41,472 bases of DNA from CAYVZU01 sp964455935. Its GTDB lineage: Bacteria; Fibrobacterota; CAYVZU01. The notes beneath the pieces are model-generated. The model made no database searches and had not been told where the DNA came from. It worked only from the letters and a program-made list of their open reading frames with translations. The translations under genes and the position numbers were made by a program. Below, piece by piece: positions 25,538 through 32,626 of the stretch (its first letter is position 1; each line of letters starts with the position of its first letter). The stretch is from NCBI GenBank assembly GCA_964455935.1, contig CAYVZU010000019.1, positions 1-41,472 on the forward strand. The letters are read 5' to 3'.

Positions 25538-26347
25538 CTACAGGGCAAAGCGCATCCCGATTTCCAGCAGTTCGTCTTTGGATCGGAAGGGAAGCTTCTC
25601 GGCCCAGTGGTAATCGGCAAAGATCGAGAAACCCGGATTTGCACGGGATGCCAGGCGGAAGCCGGGCACAAGCCAGTAGTAGATTCGGCCGCTGTCGCCC
25701 GTCATAAACGCACTGTTCCAGCGAAGGCGCAGGACCCAGGCCCGGCTGCTTGCGGCAGCCCATTCGGCATCGGCCCCAACCTCATTGCGAAAGTCATTGC
25801 CCCCTGTAACCAGGCTTGACGAAGCCAGTCCAAGTGCCGTTTCCATATAGTGGCCGATGCGAAGACTCCAGCGCGATTCCATAATACTTGAACCGGCGGA
25901 CCCGGCCGGAGTAAAGCCCCATTGCAGGAATACTTTGTTCCAGTATTGTGTTTCTCCGTCATCACGGTCGATGTCATGAAAACAGACATGCTCCAGACCC
26001 AGCAGAGTGAATGCATCGCGGTCCCGGAGCTCCAGCGCGGAAGTAAGGCCGTACCGCGTGTCGCGCGGGTCCGAGAGAACGGGTCCGCTCTGGCGCCCCA
26101 TGCCCGTTTGCAGGTCGATACCAAAGGTTAGAAACAAGGATTGCTTCAAAGAAAGGAGACTGAAATTTGTATTGGAATTAATCTCGAAAAAAGAGCGTTC
26201 CCGGCTTTGTGGGTCCGGATGAAAAAGAAAGTAGCGGACGTCGAACGCGGACCGGAACGAAGAGAAACCTTCGATCGGACGGCTTTGGGCTGAAACGGCG
26301 CAAACCAGCACGACAACAATGAAGAAAAGACTGCCCAGGACTTTCAT
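25538..26347 (-). CDS. Outer-membrane barrel-like protein, paralogue 2
   Basis: The 269-residue product has a signal peptide (VVVLVCAVSAQS) and shares long blocks with the product at 24090-24977: TGMGRQSGPVLSDPRDTRYG, LTSALELRD, LGLEHVCFHDIDRDDGETQY and LPFRSKDELLEIGMRFAL. The conserved spacing shows gene duplication. It would span the outer membrane. Compared with its partner it is about 25 residues shorter and has lost part of the N-terminal region and a loop. The function is unknown. The ATG at 26347 lies about 60 bases from the divergent GT4 gene. Confidence 0.78.
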   Translation of the reverse strand: MKVLGSLFFIVVVLVCAVSAQSRPIEGFSSFRSAFDVRYFLFHPDPQSRERSFFEINSNTNFSLLSLKQSLFLTFGIDLQTGMGRQSGPVLSDPRDTRYGLTSALELRDRDAFTLLGLEHVCFHDIDRDDGETQYWNKVFLQWGFTPAGSAGSSIMESRWSLRIGHYMETALGLASSSLVTGGNDFRNEVGADAEWAAASSRAWVLRLRWNSAFMTGDSGRIYYWLVPGFRLASRANPGFSIFADYHWAEKLPFRSKDELLEIGMRFAL

Positions 26348-26406
26348 GGGATGTTTTCTCCTTGCATCCGGGTGTTGGGAGATAAATCTTTTGGACGGGA
26401 GGTCAA

Positions 26407-27540
26407 ATGCGGCTTGCTTTTGTGGCGAGGGTTCCCTGCACTGGATATGGCGGGGTCCGCCGTGTCATCGAAAACCTCGCGGAAGGACTCCGCGCGAAGG
26501 GACACGAGGTGGATATCGTCCTGGGCGGCCCGCGTCAGCGCTGGATCGATTTCTGGTGGTTTCCCCTGAAAATTTTGGTCCGGTCTCTGCGAAGCCGCTG
26601 GGACCTTGTGATCGCCCATTCGGCTGACGGAACTCTTTGCGCACTTGGATCCAGGCTCTGGAGACGGGTCCCCCCGGTGGTCATGCATTCGCACGGGTGG
26701 GAGGAGTGTGCGTTCGAGAGCTGGCTTGCCCTGGCCGGAACACAAAACCACGGTCCGACTCCTCTCAATAGGCTGATCGCAAAGGCTCTCCGGTTTCCTT
26801 TTCTCAGACTGGGGCTTCGATTTGCGCGAAAGGTTGTTTTTGTCGCCGAAGGGGGGTGCGATTGGGTCAAGGCAAAATATCCGCAATCCAAAGACAGGCT
26901 CTTCTACATTCCCAATGGATTTGATTCCGGAGTCTTCACGGGCAAGGACGAGGCTTCACGCTCCGATTCGGTCCTGTTTGTGGGCAATTGGACATGGAAG
27001 AAAGGGCATTTTCTGCTGGAACCGGTGTTGCGCGCCATCCTTTCGCAACATATGCAATGCCGCGCAAATATTGCGGGTACGGACCTGAGCCCGGAGGAGC
27101 GGCTTGGAATTTTTGGCAAAGCCGCACTGGAGCGGATGTCGTTTTATGACAACCTCCAGCCGGCGGAAATGGCCGAACTATACCGCCGCTCGGGCGTTCT
27201 TCTGCATCTCAGCCTTTATGAGGGAGGAATTCCCAGTCTTGCCCTGCTTGAGGCCATGGCTTGCGGGGTTGCGGTCGTTGCGTTTGCTTACCCTGGTCTG
27301 GATCGGGTGCTTCACAACGGAAAAGAAGCAATTCTCGTTCCGGTTGGCGACACGACAAAAGCAACGGACAAAGCCTTGGAGATTCTTTCAAACGCGGAGA
27401 TTCGGGACCGGCTGATCGCGGCCGGCAGAGCCCGGGCACAGGACTTTTCCTGGGCCAAAGCGGTTGAGCAATGGAATCAACTGATTGGCGAAATCAAGGT
27501 CGGGCCTTCCTGGGAGGGCGGTAGCGCGGCTCGGACTTGA
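26407..27540 (+). CDS. Glycosyltransferase family 4 (GT-B fold)
   Basis: The 377-residue enzyme has the GT4 layout: an N-terminal acceptor domain with VPCTGYGGVRRVIENLAEGL and RAKGHEVDIV, a central IPNGFDSGVF linker, VLFVGNWTWKKGHFLLEPVL at the start of the donor domain and the EX7E-type stretch YEGGIPSLALLEAMACGVAV with the two Glu that hold the nucleotide sugar. It probably acts at the inner face of the inner membrane on a surface glycan. GGGAGG precedes the ATG at 26407. The 3' end overlaps the convergent membrane-protein gene by 47 bases. Confidence 0.92.
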   Translation: MRLAFVARVPCTGYGGVRRVIENLAEGLRAKGHEVDIVLGGPRQRWIDFWWFPLKILVRSLRSRWDLVIAHSADGTLCALGSRLWRRVPPVVMHSHGWEECAFESWLALAGTQNHGPTPLNRLIAKALRFPFLRLGLRFARKVVFVAEGGCDWVKAKYPQSKDRLFYIPNGFDSGVFTGKDEASRSDSVLFVGNWTWKKGHFLLEPVLRAILSQHMQCRANIAGTDLSPEERLGIFGKAALERMSFYDNLQPAEMAELYRRSGVLLHLSLYEGGIPSLALLEAMACGVAVVAFAYPGLDRVLHNGKEAILVPVGDTTKATDKALEILSNAEIRDRLIAAGRARAQDFSWAKAVEQWNQLIGEIKVGPSWEGGSAART

Positions 27541-28864
27541 CGATACTTGTAATAAAAAGCCTGCGCGGAAATCCTCCCCCAAGATAGAAGTAGCTTTCCG
27601 CATGTTCCTCGCTTAGCACCACTTGGGTGAGGTCGGTGTGAATCCGCACCTTCTCCAGGATTCTAAACAGCGTGCTCTTCTGCGCAACCTCCTGAACCCG
27701 GAACTGCTGATCGATCACAATCGGCTCCAGCAACGGCCCTTGTTTCTGCCGGGCCTGCAAGTACAGCTCGGTCATGCGATCATGCGCATTATGAAACTGC
27801 CCAAACGAGATCATGAAACTCAAATAAATCATGCCGACCAGAAAGAAGCGAAGCGCCGGCCTGGATTTCGGCTTCAGCAGGACCCGGTCAAACGCCAAGG
27901 GAAAGGCAAAGAGCAGAAGGAAAAAACCGATTCGGTTGTCGATATCGTGTCCAACGGTTGCCGGTGCGGCCAAATAAGCCGCCCCCAGGCAAAGGAAAAA
28001 CAGCATGAACGAAGCGCCGGCAGTGCGGTTTCCTATAATGGTTGGAGCTTTGATCGCCATCATCACCAGTATGGCAACCGTGGTGATATAAATAACCGCA
28101 TTATAGAAATTGATCCAGGTGAAAAGGAGCGGATTCGAAAGCAAGGCCAGGTAGGGAATCCCCGAGATTCGTTTAAGCAAAGCCAACTTCCAATAGGGCC
28201 CTTCAAAATTGAGTCCCCACGCCTCCCCCGCGACATTGGCATGATAAACCGCCAGCATGACCACAAAAAGGCCCGCGCCAAGAAATGTACCGGCCCGGAG
28301 TTCCCGCTTCATGATGTCCCGGCAGGCACGGTATAATAGCAGAATCGCCGGGGCATGAAAATGGGTGACAAAAAGAACGGCAACCGTCACCAGGGCAAGA
28401 AGAACATCAAGCGGACCGTTTCGGCGGAGATTCAAGTGCAAAAAGAGCAGCAGAAGACTGACGGAGAGCACGAAATTCATGTATCCCCGCCAGAAAAAGA
28501 AATTCGACAGAAGGAGAAAGAAGGCCAAGCCCGCCCAGTACCGCCCATCCATGAAACCACGGGCAAAGAGATAAGCTCCCAACGCATAGGCCAGCAGGAC
28601 AACGATGTAGAAAATCCGGCCCGCCAGGCATACATCAAGAAACTTCGCGGCGAATCCAAGCACGACCTGTGTTGTGATGTTGGGTATGAGCTGATAATCG
28701 ATGTGGTAGTAGGGCGCGAATTTTTCCGGGTGGGCAATCACCTGCGATTCCAGAAGATGGACGGGATAATCCATGAAAGGAGGCAGCGGAAATATTACAA
28801 ACAAGGAAGCAAACAGCGCCGCGATACCCAGATATACAACAAGCCACTGCCGGTCATTTGTCAC
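27494..28864 (-). CDS. Polytopic membrane protein, GT-C glycosyltransferase-like
   Basis: The 456-residue protein has about ten membrane segments. The first external loop carries PPFMDYPVHLLESQVI with an Asp near the first helix, as in GT-C type lipid-dependent glycosyltransferases, and a large C-terminal soluble domain follows (from about 385). I cannot place it in a named family. GTG at 28864 is chosen because the last four bases of the upstream GT9 gene overlap it (GTGA), which implies coupled translation; longer starts would reach far into that gene. It sits in a run of glycan genes. Confidence 0.75.
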   Translation of the reverse strand: MTNDRQWLVVYLGIAALFASLFVIFPLPPFMDYPVHLLESQVIAHPEKFAPYYHIDYQLIPNITTQVVLGFAAKFLDVCLAGRIFYIVVLLAYALGAYLFARGFMDGRYWAGLAFFLLLSNFFFWRGYMNFVLSVSLLLLFLHLNLRRNGPLDVLLALVTVAVLFVTHFHAPAILLLYRACRDIMKRELRAGTFLGAGLFVVMLAVYHANVAGEAWGLNFEGPYWKLALLKRISGIPYLALLSNPLLFTWINFYNAVIYITTVAILVMMAIKAPTIIGNRTAGASFMLFFLCLGAAYLAAPATVGHDIDNRIGFFLLLFAFPLAFDRVLLKPKSRPALRFFLVGMIYLSFMISFGQFHNAHDRMTELYLQARQKQGPLLEPIVIDQQFRVQEVAQKSTLFRILEKVRIHTDLTQVVLSEEHAESYFYLGGGFPRRLFITSIVKSEPRYRPPRKARP

Positions 28865-29946
28865 GATTGCGCCTTGGCGGCTGCAACAGCCGTGCTTTCG
28901 AGTAAATCCTGACAGCACCGTTCAACGTCCTCCACCGGCAATTCCCGCAGGCATTCGAAGGTGCCGAATTGACAATGCAGCGGGCGCGGGGAGTAGTAGA
29001 AACAGGGACTACAACTAAGGAACCGCAAGGCAATGGCGTGCGGCGAGTGGTACGGGCGCCCTTTGCGCAGGTCCGTTGGGCCGAATACCGGAACACAGGG
29101 AATCTGCAGCGCGGCGGCGATATGCATCAGGGCCGTGTCATTGCTCACAAAAAGTCGGCACCGGCCAATCAGCGCCGCGGTCTCGCCCAGCGAAGTTTCC
29201 GTAACCAGACGTCCGCCCTGCCCCATTGTGCTGGCGACCTCGCTCATAACAGCGGCCTCCTCGGGCCCGCCGAAGATGAGGATTTCGGCATTGAAGCGGT
29301 CGCGCAGACGACAGGCCAGATCGCTGAACCGCTTTGCGGGCCAGCGCTTATTGATATGGTTTTTGAGAGTGCTCGACCCGGGGTGAATCCCGATCAATAC
29401 TTTATGTTCAAGGCCCCGTGATTGCAGCCATTCACCAGCCTTCTGCCTTTCGGCCCCGGAGAGAGGAAAGAGCAACTGCGAAGAGGCCTGTCCCGCAGCC
29501 CCCAGAGCGCGCACGAGCGCGATGTTCTCATCGGCCGGGTGTCGGCTTTCTTCCTCCTGAACCCGAATGTGGTTGAGAAACTGAAGATTGGCCGGGTTGT
29601 AGTGGCCGTAGCCATGACCGGCCATGCGGCGGCCCAGAAACCGCCCCACCAGATTGTACTCGGTCCGGTTGGCCGGATAGGCGTTGATGATCAGGTCGAA
29701 ATGTTCTTTGCGCAGCTCCGTTAGAAACCGGATCCCCTTCCATTTTGGCTGCTTGACGAAGTCGAAGCAGTGAATGCGCGAGATCTCGGGAAATCGGCCA
29801 TAGTAATCCACTGCGCTTTCAAACATAACGAGAACCTGGATTTCCCATTGGGGAAAGGAGCCGTGCAAGAGCTTGAGCGCCGGGCTGAAGAGAATGGAGT
29901 CGCCGATTCCGGACAGGCTCAGGATAAGGACTTTCTTGGGTTTCAA
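28861..29946 (-). CDS. Glycosyltransferase family 9 (heptosyltransferase-like)
   Basis: GT9 enzymes add heptose or similar sugars to the lipopolysaccharide inner core. The 361-residue product shows LSGIGDSILFSPALKLL at the N-terminus, IGIHPGSSTLKNHINKRWP at the start of the donor domain, FVSNDTALMHIAAAL and VPVFGPTD, and a late Cys cluster (CSPCFYYSPRPLHC) also typical of the family. The TTG at 29946 is used: AGGA lies about 6 bases before it and the family motif begins a few residues later. The frame open upstream to 30021 has no ATG. The stop overlaps the next gene's GTG. Confidence 0.9.
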   Translation of the reverse strand: MKPKKVLILSLSGIGDSILFSPALKLLHGSFPQWEIQVLVMFESAVDYYGRFPEISRIHCFDFVKQPKWKGIRFLTELRKEHFDLIINAYPANRTEYNLVGRFLGRRMAGHGYGHYNPANLQFLNHIRVQEEESRHPADENIALVRALGAAGQASSQLLFPLSGAERQKAGEWLQSRGLEHKVLIGIHPGSSTLKNHINKRWPAKRFSDLACRLRDRFNAEILIFGGPEEAAVMSEVASTMGQGGRLVTETSLGETAALIGRCRLFVSNDTALMHIAAALQIPCVPVFGPTDLRKGRPYHSPHAIALRFLSCSPCFYYSPRPLHCQFGTFECLRELPVEDVERCCQDLLESTAVAAAKAQS

Positions 29947-30046
29947 AACGATTCCTGGTTTATGCTCTCCACTATGCCGTGCGGAACGAAGAACCGCGTG
30001 TCCTGCCAGACGCCAGGCCAAAGATAAAGTAAGTACTCAGCTTCCC

Positions 30047-30181
30047 ATGAAACCACAGAGAGAAAACCGAGTTGAGAATGAGAACACAGAGGGAAATCTT
30101 TCTGGCACGGACCGCGCCGGAAAAGATCTCTCTCTTCTCTGTGTCCTCTGCTCCGGCCTCAGTGTTACTCTGTGGTTTCAT
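30047..30181. repeat. Inverted repeat of the AACCACAGAG type
   Basis: ATGAAACCACAGAG (30047-30060) and its reverse complement (30168-30181) bound about 135 bases. Inner words AACACAGAGG and CTCTGTGTCC also pair. It lies between the YfhO and GT9 genes. The family is, from memory, widespread in several environmental phyla. Confidence 0.65.
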
Positions 30182-30239
30182 AGTTCTTTCGAGAGACACG
30201 AGTAGCTACAAAATAAAATAGTGAGACGCGGACCGCGCG

Positions 30240-32570
30240 CTACGCGGAAATCGTGTACGTGCGACGCCGTCGCGATATCCACAATCCGGCAACAATGACG
30301 GCCAGTGAAGCCGCGCTAATCGCCCCGCCAACCCGGGCCATCCTTGAGGAAAAAGAAAACACAATCCGATGTTCTCCCGCCGGAATGGGCACGGCCCAAA
30401 AAGCCCGGTCGGCCGTGTAGATTTTTTGCGGTTTGCCGTCCAGGCGCGCCTTCCATGCAGGAAAGTAGTTTTCCGAGGCGATCAGAAGACGCGGCCCGCC
30501 ACAAGAAATCGTAAGCTCGATTCGTGTTGCCGAATAGCGGTCGATCCGGATGCCGTCTTTGGCCGGTTCCGGCAATAAAGGCTGAAAATCAGGGATGCTC
30601 TCGGTCAGAAGCGCCAGCGAGCGATGTGGAAAGGCCGGGTCTTTCATGCGCTGAAAGACCGCTTGGGAGTCGGCCACGACCTCGCAGGAATCGGCAAACC
30701 AGAACCGGGGTTTGTACGTGTTGCGCTCGCGCATGGACAGCATTCCCGTGGAGGGGTCGGACTCGAGCGAGTATTTCACATTGTAAAGGTCCAGCACGCT
30801 TTCGCGGGGCAGGTTTCGTTCCATTTCCGCGGTGGCTCGGGGCCTTAGCGGGTTATAGCCCTGCATACTAAACATCTGATCGACCATTCCCTGCCGCTTC
30901 TGCAAAAGGAGCTGGTTCCCGATCCGGGTACTGGAGCGAAAGAGTTCCCCTTTCGCCTTATCACGGAAGAGATCGAGCAGAGGGATCTGTGTGAAAAAGT
31001 CGGACGTTGATTGTTGCCCCTGGGGAAAGGTCCCGTGCGCGCGATAAAGATCCCCGGCAAGCAGGACAACCAGAAGGGCGCAGAGGGCCGAAGGCGCCAT
31101 GCGGGATGAAAGAGCAACCAATCCGGCTGCGCCCAACACCAGGGCTGCCTGCCAAAGCCACTCGTTTGTTGCGTTCCGGTATACGGAATCATTGGCAAAG
31201 GCGGGGCTGAAGCTTTGGAAGAGCCCGGCCGCGAACCCCAGCCACACCAAGGCCAGTCCGCCGGCAACGATCAGAAGCGTCCTGGTGATTTTCGAACGAG
31301 TACCGAGTTCCGATTTCCAGAACCAGTCCAAACCGGCGGCCGCAACAATCGAACTGCAGAACGCGACGTAATACAGGAATCGCGGCGGCACGCGGAACGT
31401 GCCGAGACCGGGCGCCGCATGAAAGAGAAGCTTGAAAAGAGGAAAGGTCTTGGCCATCGAGGCAACCAGCGCAAATGCGATCACCGCGCCCAGGAAGACG
31501 CGCATGCGCGAGCGCCAAACCGCAAAGCCCAGGGCCGCGAAGATCAGGGCCAAAACGCCGATGTACATCTGGCCTTCCCAGTACAGCCAGCTCGACTCGC
31601 CCCAGAAGGACGTGACAGAAGGGTCGTTTCCGCTGAGAACGCCAAAAAGGCGCGGGGCCAGAAAGGTCAACAGCCGGGCAGGGCGCACCGCATCGCTTTC
31701 CGCTTCGGCATAGGTGAGCGCATGCCGCTCGGTATAGGGCGCGGCCTCCATGGTTTGCAGATAGATCACGGACGCAAGCCCAAAAGCCAGTGTGAAGATC
31801 AGGGCCGCCAGGCCTGCTGTCCGAAACACCGTTCGTGTGCGGAATTCCTTTTCACTCCACACATGGAAAAGGGCGAAAGCGCCGAGGAAATAATAGAAGT
31901 GAACCGAGATCTGCGGCAAGCCGCCCAGCATCGCGAATCCAAGGCAGAGAGCGGCCAGGCAGGCGGGCCGAAGCTGTTTGGTATTTAGAGTGCGCCGGAA
32001 GTAAAGGAAAGCCCAGGGCATCCAGGCGGCCGTTAAGATAAGCGTCAGGTGAATCACGTGGGCCGTGATGTAGCCCGACAGCACCAGTCCAAGAGCGGCC
32101 GGGATGGCGGACTTGCGGCCGAATCCAAAATCGCGCAGGACCCGGAACTGGCCCAACCCCATCCACATCAGGTGGAGAACGATGTACCATTCCTGCAGGA
32201 AATACGACGGCCCAAACGGAAGTTGAACCAGCAACAGGAGCCAGTGGAAGGGGTAAAAAAGCAGCGTCTGGATGTCGGCCGCAAATACGTTTCCGGCAAA
32301 CTCAAATGGGTTCCACCAGGGGAAAACACCCTGGCGGAGCTGCTGGACCGCGTGGGCCAAGTTGGGATAGTAGAAGCTGATGCCGTCTTCCCAGATCCAA
32401 TAGACTCCCGTGAGAATCTGCCAGTAGAAAGCGGCGATCGTGCCGCAGATGGCCAGCGGCACGGCCCAGACGGGCATAGGCCGGCCTGGCCGGCCCGAAT
32501 TCTCTGCGGCCGGAGTACTTTGAGTGCGGTGTTTTCTTTTTTTTGAGGGCACGGTTTCTGGGGCGTTCAT
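30240..32570 (-). CDS. YfhO family membrane protein (GT-C-like)
   Basis: The 776-residue protein has a charged N-terminus, about a dozen membrane segments and a C-terminal periplasmic domain. The first large loop has GISFYYPNLAHAVQQLRQG, and WWNPFEFAGNVFAADIQTLL follows, the YfhO hallmark (Asp-rich site and 'NPf.f.G.pf.ad.Q'). The end carries LIASENYFPAWKARLDGK and AVPIPAGEHRIVFSFSSR, also typical. YfhO proteins are GT-C-like and act in glycosylation of wall or lipid-linked polymers. ATG at 32570 lacks a good ribosome binding site; translation may depend on the upstream DUF2723 gene, 56 bases away. Confidence 0.9.
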   Translation of the reverse strand: MNAPETVPSKKRKHRTQSTPAAENSGRPGRPMPVWAVPLAICGTIAAFYWQILTGVYWIWEDGISFYYPNLAHAVQQLRQGVFPWWNPFEFAGNVFAADIQTLLFYPFHWLLLLVQLPFGPSYFLQEWYIVLHLMWMGLGQFRVLRDFGFGRKSAIPAALGLVLSGYITAHVIHLTLILTAAWMPWAFLYFRRTLNTKQLRPACLAALCLGFAMLGGLPQISVHFYYFLGAFALFHVWSEKEFRTRTVFRTAGLAALIFTLAFGLASVIYLQTMEAAPYTERHALTYAEAESDAVRPARLLTFLAPRLFGVLSGNDPSVTSFWGESSWLYWEGQMYIGVLALIFAALGFAVWRSRMRVFLGAVIAFALVASMAKTFPLFKLLFHAAPGLGTFRVPPRFLYYVAFCSSIVAAAGLDWFWKSELGTRSKITRTLLIVAGGLALVWLGFAAGLFQSFSPAFANDSVYRNATNEWLWQAALVLGAAGLVALSSRMAPSALCALLVVLLAGDLYRAHGTFPQGQQSTSDFFTQIPLLDLFRDKAKGELFRSSTRIGNQLLLQKRQGMVDQMFSMQGYNPLRPRATAEMERNLPRESVLDLYNVKYSLESDPSTGMLSMRERNTYKPRFWFADSCEVVADSQAVFQRMKDPAFPHRSLALLTESIPDFQPLLPEPAKDGIRIDRYSATRIELTISCGGPRLLIASENYFPAWKARLDGKPQKIYTADRAFWAVPIPAGEHRIVFSFSSRMARVGGAISAASLAVIVAGLWISRRRRTYTISA

Positions 32571-32575
32571 CGGTA

Positions 32576-32597
32576 GGGGCGCTCAATTGAGCGCCCC
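32576..32597. repeat. Perfect 22-bp palindrome between DUF2723 and YfhO genes
   Basis: GGGGCGCTCAA is followed at once by its reverse complement. It has no T run on either side, so a terminator is unlikely. Confidence 0.7.
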
Positions 32598-32626
32598 CAC
32601 ATTCGATTGCTATAAATGGGTTCGGG

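Noticed and set aside
25021..25763. Several open frames of 100-160 residues in both directions
   Set aside because: They lie in the inverted-repeat element or antisense to the barrel gene; repeat-derived frames like these are usually not genes.
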